Assembly: GCF_016342405.1 (NCBI RefSeq)
Contig: NZ_JAEINN010000002.1
Location: forward strand, 124,001-188,000
Reading direction: 5' to 3'
DNA length: 64,000 nt
Origin: Maridesulfovibrio ferrireducens
Lineage (GTDB): Bacteria; Desulfobacterota; Desulfovibrionia; Desulfovibrionales; Desulfovibrionaceae
Within the stretch, counting starts at the first letter, position 1. Each line of letters opens with the position of its first letter. Position numbers and translations under genes: made by a program. Below are positions 10,785 through 20,368 of the stretch, piece after piece. Below the pieces are notes generated by a model that saw only the letters and a program-made list of their open reading frames with translations, did not search any database and was not told the origin of the DNA.

Positions 10785-12176
10785 ATGAAAAAAGAATATT
10801 GCGGACTCTTTGGAATATGCGGCCACCCCGAAGCAGCAAGAATGACCTATTTCGGTCTTTATGCTATGCAGCATCGCGGTCAGGAATCTGCTGGAATTGT
10901 TACATGGGACGGCGATACAATCCGTGAACAGAAGGGCATGGGATTGGTTGCTGACGTTTTTAACGAGCGTCATCTAAGTAAAGAATTGAAAGGTGATATT
11001 GCTATCGGGCATGTCAGATATTCTACTACCGGTGCATCACTGATAAAAAATGCTCAGCCGTTTGTCGTAAGATTTGGCGATTTGCGTCTTGCGATTGCCC
11101 ATAATGGTAATCTTGTGAATACGAAGGAACTTCGTGATGAACTTGAAGCGCAGGGCTCAATTTTCCAGACTACTATGGATTCAGAAGTTTTCGTCCATCT
11201 GATCGCAAAAAGTCTGAATGGGAATACCATTGAAGACGCTGTCATGAAAGCTTGCAAAAAGGTCAAAGGGGCATTTTCACTTTTGATTCTTGCAAATGAC
11301 AAGATGATTGCAGTTAAAGATCCTCATGGATTCCGTCCGTTAGTGCTTGGTAAAGTTAATGATAATTATGTTTTTGCCTCTGAAACATGCGCATTCGATC
11401 TGATCGATGCAAAATCTATCCGTGCTGTTAAGCAGGGAGAAATGCTTGTTGTTGAGGACGGCAAACTGACATCTTATATTTATGATGACACTACTCCCAA
11501 GAGACAATGTATTTTTGAATTGATTTATTTTGCCCGTCCTGACTCCATTATTTTTGATGAAGTTGTATATGAAAGACGTAAAAAAATGGGGCAGATTCTC
11601 GCTAGAGAAATGCCGAAGGATGTTGATTTTGTTATGCCTTTCCCTGACTCCGGTAACTATGCCGCTGTCGGATATTCTCAGGAATCAGGACTTCCGCTTG
11701 AACTTGCCATGATTCGAAATCATTATGTCGGTCGTACTTTTATTCAGCCTTCACAGGATATGCGCGATTTCAGTGTTAAGATGAAGCTTAACCCTGTTCG
11801 CAGCATGATCAAAGGCAAAAGCATCATGATTATCGAAGATTCCATTGTTCGCGGAACAACAATTCGCGCAAGGGTTAAAGAACTCAGGGCGCTTGGCGCA
11901 CGTGAAATTCATATGCGTGTCAGTTGTCCCGCAATTCGCTTCCCTTGTTATTACGGAATCGATTTTTCATCTAAGGGTGAACTTATCGCGGCTAATAGTA
12001 CGGAAGAAGAAATTGCAAGTTTTATCGGTCTTGATTCTCTTCATTATCTTTCAATTGATGGTCTTTTGGACTCAGTTGAAGATAGAGATTCTTACTGTCT
12101 GGCATGTTTTAACGGTGAGTACCCAATTGAGCCCTGCTCCTGTTCCGGTAAAATGTGTTTGGAAGATAAGTGCTAG
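10785..12176 (+). CDS. purF: Amidophosphoribosyltransferase
   Basis: First committed step of purine synthesis: glutamine plus PRPP gives 5-phosphoribosylamine. The N-terminal Ntn glutaminase has its nucleophile Cys at residue 6 (EYCGLFGICGH), implying removal of a short propeptide. The PRPP loop IMIIEDSIVRGTT is near residue 350. C-terminal cysteines (YCLACFNGEYPIEPC) match the iron-sulfur, Bacillus-type enzyme. The ATG at 10785 was preferred over a TTG seven codons upstream because AGCAGG lies 5 bases before it. The gene follows carB by 65 bases on the same strand and may be co-transcribed. Confidence 0.95.
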   Translation: MKKEYCGLFGICGHPEAARMTYFGLYAMQHRGQESAGIVTWDGDTIREQKGMGLVADVFNERHLSKELKGDIAIGHVRYSTTGASLIKNAQPFVVRFGDLRLAIAHNGNLVNTKELRDELEAQGSIFQTTMDSEVFVHLIAKSLNGNTIEDAVMKACKKVKGAFSLLILANDKMIAVKDPHGFRPLVLGKVNDNYVFASETCAFDLIDAKSIRAVKQGEMLVVEDGKLTSYIYDDTTPKRQCIFELIYFARPDSIIFDEVVYERRKKMGQILAREMPKDVDFVMPFPDSGNYAAVGYSQESGLPLELAMIRNHYVGRTFIQPSQDMRDFSVKMKLNPVRSMIKGKSIMIIEDSIVRGTTIRARVKELRALGAREIHMRVSCPAIRFPCYYGIDFSSKGELIAANSTEEEIASFIGLDSLHYLSIDGLLDSVEDRDSYCLACFNGEYPIEPCSCSGKMCLEDKC

Positions 12177-12203
12177 CAACAAAGCAATGGAGTATTTTCA
12201 TTT

Positions 12204-12731
12204 ATGAATGATCCTTTTGTTTGCGCACGATGTGCCGCTAAAGGCCCGACATGTTGCGAATTGACTCCAGGCTGTGAAGAAGTCTGTTTTCCAGTTTCTG
12301 AATATGAACGGGAGCGCATTCTAGAATGCGCTCTCGATTTAGGCGGGTTCGTTTTACAACCGAACACCGCCCTTTTTATTGAAAATTTACTTCGCTTGTT
12401 TCCTGATCAGCGCAGGGCTGTAAAAGAGTTGTTTCCTCCGGGAGGAGCTCATTATCGGTTAGCGGTTGATGAATCGGGAAAGTGTTTCTTTTTGGGGGAG
12501 CAAGGTTGTCTTATACCGCAGGATTTTCGTCCCTATTATTGCCGCTTATTTCCTTTTTGGACAACTGAGGGCGGTAGAATCAATGTTTTAGAAATAGCGA
12601 CTTGTCTTGCTCAACTTGAAAATAAGAGTCCGGGAAAATTGCTCAAAGCTCTGGATGTTTCTCAGGTTAAAGTCAGAGATCTTCATGCAAGGCTGAGACG
12701 GGCATGGGGATTTGATCCTCATTCAAAATAG
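12204..12731 (+). CDS. YkgJ-like cysteine-cluster protein
   Basis: A 175-residue protein with an N-terminal cysteine cluster (CARCAAKGPTCC, then GCEEVC) and a later GCLIPQDFRPYYCRLFPF, the pattern of the YkgJ/UPF0153 family thought to hold zinc or an iron-sulfur cluster. It lies 27 bases after purF on the same strand, so it probably belongs to that transcript. The family has no established biochemical role. Confidence 0.7.
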   Translation: MNDPFVCARCAAKGPTCCELTPGCEEVCFPVSEYERERILECALDLGGFVLQPNTALFIENLLRLFPDQRRAVKELFPPGGAHYRLAVDESGKCFFLGEQGCLIPQDFRPYYCRLFPFWTTEGGRINVLEIATCLAQLENKSPGKLLKALDVSQVKVRDLHARLRRAWGFDPHSK

Positions 12732-12821
12732 TTTTTTTGAGCCAACTGATATCATAGTCGAATTTTAGATTAATTATTATCCGGACCAGTTATCTGATTT
12801 GATAACTTGCGAGATTAGCAG

Positions 12822-15221
12822 ATGAAGAAAGTTTATAAAATAAGTCTGATTGTAATGCTTGTGATCGGGATTCTCGGGATATCTTCTGCGGCCGGTTTAT
12901 ACTACTGGGCCTCCAGAGATTTGCCGGGCTTTAAGAATGTTACCGATTACAACCCGCCTCTTGTTACTACTGTGTATACGCATGACAACAAGGTGCTTGG
13001 ATATTTCTATAAAGAAAAACGCTTCTTAGTAAGAATGGATGAAATGACTCCGCTTCTTTCTAAAGCGTTTCTCGCCGCTGAAGATGCTTCTTTTTACGAA
13101 CATGACGGTGTGGATTTTTCTGCTATTTCAAGAGCATTCGTAGCCAACCTTAGGGGAGGCTCCATTAAGCAGGGCGGAAGTACCATAACTCAGCAAATTA
13201 TTAAGCGTTTGTTACTTACTCCTGAAAAAAGTTATAAGCGTAAAATTAAAGAAGCAATTCTTGCTTTCAGGCTTGAGCATTATCTTGAAAAAGATGAAAT
13301 ACTCACAATTTATCTGAATCAAATTTATCTCGGCGCAGGGGCATATGGTGTTGAAGCGGCTGCCCGTGTTTATTTCGGTAAACATGTTAGCGACTTAACC
13401 GTTGCGGAATGTGCTCTCCTCGCAGGATTGCCACAGGCTCCGAGCCGTTATGATCCGTACAGACATCCTGAAAGAGCAAAAGCTCGCCAGCTTTATGTTC
13501 TGGGGCAAATGTACGAGCATAGATGGATTGACCGGGATCAGTACAATACAGCTATAGACCAACAGCTTGTATACAAAAGCATGGAAGATCCGTCTTGGCA
13601 GAATGGTCCATATTATCTGGAAGAAGTCAGACGTTGGCTTCTTGATAAGTATGGCGAAGAAGCTGTTTATTACGGCGGGCTCAATGTCGTAACAGCTTGC
13701 GATTTAAAACATCAGAAAGCGGCTGATGACGCTGTCAGAACCGGACTTGAAAATTCATCCACCAGAAGGGGATGGAAAGGGCCTTTGGCTCATCTACAGC
13801 CTGCCGATTTTCAGAAATTTTTGACAACCGATGTTGTTCCGGTTTCAGATCTTAAACCCGGTTACTGGGTAAAAGTTTTAGTTACAAAGGTTGCTAAAAC
13901 TGAAGCCTCAGTTAAATTTGGAAAATATTCTGCGAAAATGCCTGTAACAAGCATGCACTGGTGTCGTAAGCCGGATATTCGTAAAGCTCATGATCAAGTT
14001 CGCCCTGTTAAGGACGCTACAACTGTTCTAAAATCAGGGGATGTTGTCTGGGCTAAACTTACCAAGGCCTTTTTTAAAGACGGCAGTGAAGTTAATTTCA
14101 ATCAAGTCAGTGCTGATGCTGCTGAGCTTGAAGGTGTCAGTTGGACTGTTGATTTGGTTCAGAGACCCGTTGTCGAAGGTGCTTTGGTTTCTATGGACCC
14201 TAGGTCCGGTGAAATTAAGGCAATGGTTGGCGGGTATTCATTTCATAAAAGTCAGTTCAACCGTGCAACGCAGGCGAAAAGACAGCCCGGTTCGGCATTC
14301 AAACCCATTGTATATTCAACAGCAATGGACAATGGTTATACTCCGGCATCTATCATGATGGATGCTCCGTTTGTATATACTGATATGGTTGCAGGTAAGC
14401 TCTGGAAACCGGAAAATTTTGAAGGAGTTTTCTACGGACCTACTTTGTTGCGTACCGCTCTTGTGAAATCACGAAATCTGGTAACCATCAGACTTGCACA
14501 GAAGATGGGTATAAGTAAAATTGTTGAACGGGCTAAGACAATGGGACTTGAGGGCGAGTTTCCTCATGATTTGTCAGTTGCGCTTGGTTCCGCATCAGTT
14601 ACTTTGATTAATATGATTGAAGCTTACTCCGCTTTTGCGCGAGGTGGTACATCCGTTAAAGCTCGTCTGGTTTTGACTGTAAACAGTGCCTGGGGCGAGC
14701 TTCTTTATGAATCAAAGCCTGAAGTCCATGATGCAATCAGCCCGCAGACAGCGTATATAATGTGCAATCTTCTTAAGGAAGTTGTTCAGCGCGGCACAGG
14801 GTGGAGAGCAAAAGTACTTGGTCGTCCGGTTGCAGGTAAAACCGGAACTACAAATAATGAACAGGATGCTTGGTATATGGGATTTTCTCCTTACCTGCTG
14901 ACTGGTGTGTTCGTTGGTTTTGACCAGTTGACTCCGATGGGTAAATGGGAAACCGGCTCACGTGCCGCGAGTCCTATCTGGGTTTCTTATCGTAAAGAGG
15001 TCGAGAAGGATTATCCTTATATGGATTTTCCGCAACCGGACGGTGTTGTAATGGCGAAGATTGATGCCGCTTCGGGCTTGCTTGCCGGACCGGGGTCAAG
15101 TGAAACATTCTTCCTTCCGTTTAAGGAAGGAACCCAGCCTACCAAGACAGCTACTGGATCAGGATCAGGCTCTGAAAGTGGCGGTTCTTCCAGTGAAGAT
15201 CTGTTTAAGCAGACTTTCTAA
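12822..15221 (+). CDS. mrcA: Penicillin-binding protein 1A (bifunctional peptidoglycan synthase)
   Basis: Polymerises and cross-links peptidoglycan at the outer face of the inner membrane. It has a single N-terminal membrane anchor (residues 7-28), then a GT51 glycosyltransferase domain with its catalytic Glu at 87 in EDASFYEHDGVDF and GGSTITQQ downstream. An OB-like insert (about 330-420) matches the class A PBP1a layout. The transpeptidase has its nucleophile S491 in SAFK and K673-T-G-T. The 799-residue length is typical. A glycine/serine-rich tail ends the protein. A bidirectional terminator separates it from the convergent pyrE. Confidence 0.95.
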   Translation: MKKVYKISLIVMLVIGILGISSAAGLYYWASRDLPGFKNVTDYNPPLVTTVYTHDNKVLGYFYKEKRFLVRMDEMTPLLSKAFLAAEDASFYEHDGVDFSAISRAFVANLRGGSIKQGGSTITQQIIKRLLLTPEKSYKRKIKEAILAFRLEHYLEKDEILTIYLNQIYLGAGAYGVEAAARVYFGKHVSDLTVAECALLAGLPQAPSRYDPYRHPERAKARQLYVLGQMYEHRWIDRDQYNTAIDQQLVYKSMEDPSWQNGPYYLEEVRRWLLDKYGEEAVYYGGLNVVTACDLKHQKAADDAVRTGLENSSTRRGWKGPLAHLQPADFQKFLTTDVVPVSDLKPGYWVKVLVTKVAKTEASVKFGKYSAKMPVTSMHWCRKPDIRKAHDQVRPVKDATTVLKSGDVVWAKLTKAFFKDGSEVNFNQVSADAAELEGVSWTVDLVQRPVVEGALVSMDPRSGEIKAMVGGYSFHKSQFNRATQAKRQPGSAFKPIVYSTAMDNGYTPASIMMDAPFVYTDMVAGKLWKPENFEGVFYGPTLLRTALVKSRNLVTIRLAQKMGISKIVERAKTMGLEGEFPHDLSVALGSASVTLINMIEAYSAFARGGTSVKARLVLTVNSAWGELLYESKPEVHDAISPQTAYIMCNLLKEVVQRGTGWRAKVLGRPVAGKTGTTNNEQDAWYMGFSPYLLTGVFVGFDQLTPMGKWETGSRAASPIWVSYRKEVEKDYPYMDFPQPDGVVMAKIDAASGLLAGPGSSETFFLPFKEGTQPTKTATGSGSGSESGGSSSEDLFKQTF

Positions 15222-15262
15222 GGTTTTAATAGGCTGGTTTGAAATAATACCAGTCGATAATT

Positions 15263-15308
15263 AATCAAAAAAAAGGGCAAATCTTTAATTAAAGATTTGC
15301 CCTTTTTC
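15263..15308. terminator. Bidirectional terminator between mrcA and pyrE
   Basis: The stem AAAGGGCAAATCTTTAA / TTAAAGATTTGCCCTTT is flanked by an A run on the left and T run on the right, so it can stop both convergent transcripts. Confidence 0.9.
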
Positions 15309-15323
15309 GTGGTCAATTAATTC

Positions 15324-16019
15324 TTATTTAGGATAAGTTGAAATTCCGCCGTGAGCTCCAGACCATTCTACTGGATTGTTGAGGAAATTTTCGACTTCAT
15401 CCAAAGATTTGGTGTTGAAGTATTTTTCTTTTTTACAGACGTTAAGAATATCCCACCAGTTTGCCAGTGAGAGCATTTCAAGTCCTGCTGCAGCAAGGGT
15501 TTCTTTGGTGTTTGGGAAAATTCCGTAGTGGAAGAGTACAAAAGTATGAGTAACTTCTGCGCCTGCACGACGAAGAGCTTCAGCAAAAGTTATTTTACTG
15601 CGTCCGTCAGTGGTTAAGTCTTCAACAAGAAGAACTTTCGCTCCTTCTTTAAAATCACCTTCAATCTGTGCATCGCGGCCAAAACCTTTCGGTTTTTTGC
15701 GCACATACTGCATAGGAAGCATCAGTCTGTCAGACAGCCATGCAGCAAAAGGGATACCGGCTGTTTCGCCGCCTGCAATACAGTCGATTGACTCAAAGCC
15801 TACTTCTCTAAGAATAACAGAAGCCCCGAAGTCCATCAGTGTCTGACGAACACGCGGGTAGGAAATAAGTTTACGGCAGTCAATGTATACCGGGCTGGCC
15901 CAGCCAGAGGTAAACTTGAAAGGCTCATCAGCTCTGAAGCGAATAGCTTCAACTTCGATGAGCATTTTAGCTGTAATTTCAGCTATGGTTTCTTTGTCTG
16001 GAAAGCTGGTAGGAACCAT
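15324..16019 (-). CDS. pyrE: Orotate phosphoribosyltransferase
   Basis: Joins orotate to PRPP to give orotidine monophosphate. The PRPP-binding signature [14 protein letters not shown] lies near residue 130, and [15 protein letters not shown] and [10 protein letters not shown] are the usual orotate-site segments. At 231 residues it is slightly longer than the usual 210-215, owing to a C-terminal extension. A good ribosome site (AAAGGAGAAAC) precedes the ATG. A terminator separates it from the upstream pyrC, so it has its own promoter. Confidence 0.95.
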   Translation of the reverse strand: MVPTSFPDKETIAEITAKMLIEVEAIRFRADEPFKFTSGWASPVYIDCRKLISYPRVRQTLMDFGASVILREVGFESIDCIAGGETAGIPFAAWLSDRLMLPMQYVRKKPKGFGRDAQIEGDFKEGAKVLLVEDLTTDGRSKITFAEALRRAGAEVTHTFVLFHYGIFPNTKETLAAAGLEMLSLANWWDILNVCKKEKYFNTKSLDEVENFLNNPVEWSGAHGGISTYPK

Positions 16020-16043
16020 TGTTTCTCCTTTGTTGTTGTATGC

Positions 16044-16079
16044 GTAAAAAAAGCTGAGCCTAAAAAAAACGGCTCAGCC
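16044..16079 (-). terminator. Terminator after pyrC
   Basis: On the minus strand the stem GGCTGAGCC / GGCTCAGCT is followed by seven T, ending the amidohydrolase-pyrC transcript before pyrE. Confidence 0.8.
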
Positions 16080-16083
16080 TCTA

Positions 16084-17127
16084 TCAATCAACCAATTCCC
16101 AATAAAGGGGAGTGTCGGGGTTGAATATTCGAACCTCGTCCTCTCCCGCTTTGAAGAGCCATTCCATTGAAACGGGTATATCTCGTTTGGCTAGAGTAAT
16201 TGTGCTGCCATTGGGAGAAAATCCGTAAAATCTGGCTCCGTATATAGAAGTAAAGCCTTCGAGTTTTTCAAGGGCTTTATTTCTTTCAAAAATTTGAGTT
16301 ACATAACCGATTGAGGTCGGCGCATTAAAAATTCCGGCAGCAGCCCCTGCTTTTTCTTTGCTTGAACATGGGTGCGGCGCAGAATCTGTTCCGAGAAAAA
16401 ACTTTTCATTACCTGAAGTTGCTGCATCACGTAATGCTTCGCGATCTTTGAAAGTTTTCGCAACCGGCAGGCAGTACATGTAAGGATTCATGCCACCTTT
16501 AAAAAGATCGTTGCGGGTCAGCACCAGATGATGCGGAGTTATGGTCGCAACCGTGAATTCGTCTTGAGCAAGAACATAATCAACTGCGGTTTTGCAGGTC
16601 AAGTGTTCGAAAACTATTTTTAGTTCGGGAAAATCTTTACGAAGCGGTGCAAGCACTCTGTCTATAAAAACTGCTTCGCGGTCGAAAACGTCAACTTTCG
16701 GGTCAACAACTTCTCCGTGGACGGAAAGTGGAATTCCAAGTTCCTGCATCACTTCGAGTACCGGATAAACTTTCTTTATGGAAGTTACTCCGCTGTCGGA
16801 ATTTGTTGTAGCTCCTGCTGGAAACAGCTTAATTGCATGGAAAGCTTTAACTGCGCAAGCTTCGCGAATCTCTTCCGGGTCAGTTGTATCTGTCAGGTAG
16901 CAGGTCATAAGTGGTTCAAATCGTGAACCTTCCGGGCGCGCAGCGATAATTCGTCTGCGATATTCCTCAGCTCCGGCTACCGTGGTAACAGGAGGGGAGA
17001 GGTTAGGCATAACAATAGCTCTGCCGTAAATTTTTGCAGTGTAGGGCAGCACAGCCGCAAGCATATCTCCATCTCTAAGGTGGAGATGCCAGTCATCAGG
17101 TCTTATGATGGTAATTTCAGTGCTCAT
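16084..17127 (-). CDS. pyrC: Dihydroorotase, class II
   Basis: Cyclises N-carbamoyl aspartate to dihydroorotate. It is 347 residues, matching the E. coli-type class II enzyme. The metal motif is DDWHLHLRDG at residue 10 onward, with downstream HGEVVD, FEHLTCKTAVDYV and the substrate-binding GTDSAPHPCSSKE. The start ATG overlaps the stop codon of the upstream amidohydrolase gene by one base (TAATG), indicating translational coupling; a start nine codons earlier would run into that gene. Confidence 0.95.
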   Translation of the reverse strand: MSTEITIIRPDDWHLHLRDGDMLAAVLPYTAKIYGRAIVMPNLSPPVTTVAGAEEYRRRIIAARPEGSRFEPLMTCYLTDTTDPEEIREACAVKAFHAIKLFPAGATTNSDSGVTSIKKVYPVLEVMQELGIPLSVHGEVVDPKVDVFDREAVFIDRVLAPLRKDFPELKIVFEHLTCKTAVDYVLAQDEFTVATITPHHLVLTRNDLFKGGMNPYMYCLPVAKTFKDREALRDAATSGNEKFFLGTDSAPHPCSSKEKAGAAAGIFNAPTSIGYVTQIFERNKALEKLEGFTSIYGARFYGFSPNGSTITLAKRDIPVSMEWLFKAGEDEVRIFNPDTPLYWELVD

Positions 17128-18413
17128 TATTTGAACTCCGTAATTGTGCGGCAAAGTACAGATGTGCCCCGAATGAAATCTGCAATATCCATTTCTTCTT
17201 CGGGATTATGGGAACCGTTGCGATTTCTCACAAAGATCATTCCTGTGGGAACTCCGGCATTTGCGAAAAGTGACGCATCATGTCCGGCTCCGCTTGGTAT
17301 AGCTTCTATTGGCAATCCTTCCTCTCCACAAGCTTTATTTATGCGCTCAACAATACTTTGGTCAAGCACTGCGGGAGGAGTTTTTACAGGTTTATCAAAT
17401 TCGAACTGAACTTTGCGGTCATAAGTTATTGTCGCGCATTCAGAATGGATCAGCGCTTCAATGGCGGCAAGAGTATGTTCATATTGACTTCTTGCCTCAA
17501 AACTGAATGTCACTAAGCCGGGAATGCGTGACATAGCATGGTTTTGCGGGTTGGTTGTCATAATTCCGGTTGTTACAACCAGATCTCCACCATGTTGTAA
17601 AATTGTGGTCCAGTGATCGTCTATCCGGGTAATTAAATCCGCAGTTGCAAAAACAGCGTCACGTCTAAGCCAGCGCGGAACCGCTCCTGAATGTCCGTCT
17701 TCACCGATACAGAGAATTTTTCTGTGTCTGATGTTGCCGCGGATTCCGGTGACAGCTGCAACAGGAAGGTTGCGGGCAATCATAACCGGTCCCTGTTCAA
17801 TGTGGAGCTCAAAGAAGGCTTTGATTTTAGAGGTATCAATAAGCTTTTCGCCTTTAGATATTCTAGCAACATCCGCTCCGCACTGAGCCATGTGTGTTCC
17901 GAGAGTCTTGCCGTCATCGCGTTGAGGGAGAGCCTGCTCAGATTTTTCAAGTTTACCCAGAAGAGCTTTGGAACCTAAGTAACATGCGTCGAACCACGCA
18001 CTTTCTTCTCCGCGCAGGGCTATAACTTTAACGGGAGTTTCAGGGGATGTTCTGGTTCTTTTGTATTCAATCAGACATAGAAGGCCAGCGATAACTCCGG
18101 CCGCACCGTCATAGTTTCCGCCTTGCGGAACGGAATCAAGATGTGAGCCTATCAGTATGTATTCTTGATCTTGTGATATTTCTTCAAGTTCAATGACAAG
18201 GTTTGCAGCCGCATCACGCGAAGTGATAAGCCCTTCACTTTTGGCAAAGTTCTCAATCATGTCGAAAGCTTTACTTTCACCTTCGCCATATGAAGGGCGT
18301 GAAACCCCGATTTTATCTCTGGATAATTCTTCCAGATCGGCAAACAGTTTTTCTGCATCATTTGTAAGATGTTCGAGACTTGGCTGAGTTTCTAATACTC
18401 CATGTGGATTCAT
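17127..18413 (-). CDS. M20-family amidohydrolase (N-carbamoyl-amino-acid hydrolase / allantoate amidohydrolase type)
   Basis: A zinc-dependent hydrolase of the HyuC/AllC group, which cleaves carbamoyl groups from N-carbamoyl amino acids or ureides. Metal-binding motifs are visible: GSHLDSVPQGGNYDGAAGV, GEESAWF and ELHIEQGPVM, with a C-terminal SGAGHDA. The ATG at 18413 was chosen because GTGGGGAC lies upstream; an ATG 14 codons earlier (18455) lacks a ribosome site. It is translationally coupled to pyrC. Together with the TRAP genes upstream on the same strand it may serve salvage of a carbamoylated substrate, though the true substrate is unknown. Confidence 0.85.
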   Translation of the reverse strand: MNPHGVLETQPSLEHLTNDAEKLFADLEELSRDKIGVSRPSYGEGESKAFDMIENFAKSEGLITSRDAAANLVIELEEISQDQEYILIGSHLDSVPQGGNYDGAAGVIAGLLCLIEYKRTRTSPETPVKVIALRGEESAWFDACYLGSKALLGKLEKSEQALPQRDDGKTLGTHMAQCGADVARISKGEKLIDTSKIKAFFELHIEQGPVMIARNLPVAAVTGIRGNIRHRKILCIGEDGHSGAVPRWLRRDAVFATADLITRIDDHWTTILQHGGDLVVTTGIMTTNPQNHAMSRIPGLVTFSFEARSQYEHTLAAIEALIHSECATITYDRKVQFEFDKPVKTPPAVLDQSIVERINKACGEEGLPIEAIPSGAGHDASLFANAGVPTGMIFVRNRNGSHNPEEEMDIADFIRGTSVLCRTITEFK

Positions 18414-18490
18414 TATATTCGTCCCCACTGAATGTTCATTTACTATTGTTTGCATGTTACTATTTATAAATTGTAATTTTGTTCAGATCG

Positions 18491-19768
18491 TTAAGGTGCA
18501 ACCAGTCCGGGAAGGAAAGTTGCCAGTCCTGGAACGTAGGTGACGAGCATCAACACAAGGATATTGATGAAAAGGAAAGGCCACACTCCGTTAATGATGG
18601 ACATGACCGGTTTATCCAGTGTTGAAGATGCAACAAAGATATCCAGCCCGAAGGGGGGAGTTATCATGCCTATGCAGATGTTAAGGCAGACGATTTCACC
18701 GAAATGAATCGGGTCAATTCCCATAGACACTGCCACTGGGAAAAGTGGTGGGACAAGTATAAGGAGCGCGGAGTTCGGGTCTATGAACATTCCGGCAATA
18801 AAGAATGCAATGTTAACAATTATCAGGAATGTGATAGGTCCGGCCTGAATGTCTGTCAGGAAATTAGTAATCAGGATTGGAACCTGAGCAAGTGTTACAA
18901 AGTAGGAAAGAACACTGCCCATTGCCAGCAGAATGAAAATGATTGTGGTTGAAATAGACGCTCTTTCAGTAATGCTTATCAGTCTGGAAACGGTAAGGTT
19001 TTTATAAATAGCGGCTTCAACAAAGATTGCATAAACAACTGAAACAGCAGCAGCTTCCGTAGGAGTGAACAACCCTGTGTAAATACCACCTAAAATAATA
19101 ATAGGCAGCCCGAGTGCCCAGGCTGCTGCATTAAATGTTTTAAGGAAGGGGATAGTAGATTTTTCGCCTCTGCCTACGCCTTTTCTAAGACTTTCAAAAA
19201 TAACCAGACCACTGAAAGCCAGACCAAGAGTAAGTCCGACACCAAGACCACCGATGAACAGCCCTGTAATAGATGTTCCTGTCATCCAACCGTAAATAAT
19301 CAAGGTGATGCTTGGTGGAATGAGCAAGGCTGTTTCTGCGCTGGAAACGATCAGGCCGAGGCTGAATTTTTCGCTGAATCCGGTTTTACGCAGTTCAGGG
19401 TACATGAGCTTCCCCATGGCGGCGACTGTTGCAGGTGCGGAACCGGATACAGAACCGAAAGCCATTGATCCGGCAATGGTAGTGTGTCCTATTCCACCAA
19501 GCCTGTGAGCTGTGAAATGTTTTATAAGGTCAGTGAGGCGTTTTGCAATTTGTCCTGATGCCATAAGTTCGGCAGCAAAAATAAAAAATGGAATAGCGAG
19601 AAGTGTGGAAAAGTTAATACCGCCGACCATTTTTTGAATAAGTACCGGGTCGGGAATTCTTGAAAAAAGAAAAGTTTTAGTCAAAAAGGCAGGTATGCCG
19701 AGGACAAGTAGCATTTCAAATCCACAAACGAGCATTGTGAGAGCTATCAGGATTATTATAGGAGTCAT
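18491..19768 (-). CDS. dctM: TRAP transporter large permease (DctM type)
   Basis: The large membrane subunit of a tripartite, sodium-driven periplasmic transporter. Its 425 residues contain about twelve hydrophobic segments with family motifs such as GSVSGSAPATVAAMG, LLIPPSITLIIYG, TPTEAAAVSVVYA and NICIGMITPPFG. It starts 15 bases after dctQ, so the two are co-transcribed. The substrate cannot be read from the sequence; organic acids are usual. Confidence 0.92.
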   Translation of the reverse strand: MTPIIILIALTMLVCGFEMLLVLGIPAFLTKTFLFSRIPDPVLIQKMVGGINFSTLLAIPFFIFAAELMASGQIAKRLTDLIKHFTAHRLGGIGHTTIAGSMAFGSVSGSAPATVAAMGKLMYPELRKTGFSEKFSLGLIVSSAETALLIPPSITLIIYGWMTGTSITGLFIGGLGVGLTLGLAFSGLVIFESLRKGVGRGEKSTIPFLKTFNAAAWALGLPIIILGGIYTGLFTPTEAAAVSVVYAIFVEAAIYKNLTVSRLISITERASISTTIIFILLAMGSVLSYFVTLAQVPILITNFLTDIQAGPITFLIIVNIAFFIAGMFIDPNSALLILVPPLFPVAVSMGIDPIHFGEIVCLNICIGMITPPFGLDIFVASSTLDKPVMSIINGVWPFLFINILVLMLVTYVPGLATFLPGLVAP

Positions 19769-19783
19769 AATTATGCTACCGCC

Positions 19784-20305
19784 TTAGTTTGTTGGAGCAA
19801 CAAGAAGAGGTTTATTGTGACGGTCGTTTACACCAGTAAGTTCCAGTCCGTATCTGAGAGCCAGAAGTATGAACCCTACGGTCGGTGCAACGTATAGCCA
19901 GTACATAGGCAGTCCAAGCGTCGGGCTGACCTGGCCTGTACGCATAACAAATTTAACAAGCGCAACTCCAAGCCATGCAAGGTAGCAACTGAATACAATC
20001 CCTGTGGTATTGATTAATAAACAGATAATTTTTTTTGGTATCTTCGGGAGTCTTTCAAGAAGAGTCGTGACTGCGACATGGCGGCCTCGTTCCAACGCAA
20101 GTCCGAGAGCTAAGAATACAGCCCAGACCATAAGCAAGCGGGTTGCTTCGTCTATCCATGCGAAAGTACTTGAGTATTGGGGTAATATTTCTCGCACCAA
20201 TACATTAAAAGTATAGAGGGCGACCATGATCAAATTTATGGAAATGACGAGAAATCGTTCAACTGCCCTAATTCCTGTGAGTATGGAATTTAGTATTTTT
20301 CGCAT
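19784..20305 (-). CDS. dctQ: TRAP transporter small permease (DctQ type)
   Basis: A 173-residue protein with four membrane helices (about 18-40, 55-75, 95-118 and 138-157) and the family pattern WIDEATRLLMVWAVFLALGLALERGRH. It partners DctM and the binding protein. GGGAGA lies 6 bases before the ATG. Between dctP and this gene lies a hairpin with a U run on the transcript, which should lower its expression relative to the binding protein. Confidence 0.9.
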   Translation of the reverse strand: MRKILNSILTGIRAVERFLVISINLIMVALYTFNVLVREILPQYSSTFAWIDEATRLLMVWAVFLALGLALERGRHVAVTTLLERLPKIPKKIICLLINTTGIVFSCYLAWLGVALVKFVMRTGQVSPTLGLPMYWLYVAPTVGFILLALRYGLELTGVNDRHNKPLLVAPTN

Positions 20306-20317
20306 AATTTTCTCCCG

Positions 20318-20358
20318 AAAAAAAAATAGGCGGGAAAGATAAGTCTTTCCCGCCTGAA
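20318..20358 (-). terminator. Intercistronic hairpin between dctP and dctQ
   Basis: The minus-strand stem GGCGGGAAAGA / TCTTTCCCGCC with a short loop is followed by an A/T stretch read as U's. It sits inside the operon and probably acts as a partial terminator or 3' stabiliser so that DctP is made in excess. Confidence 0.7.
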
Positions 20359-20368
20359 TGGAATGTAA

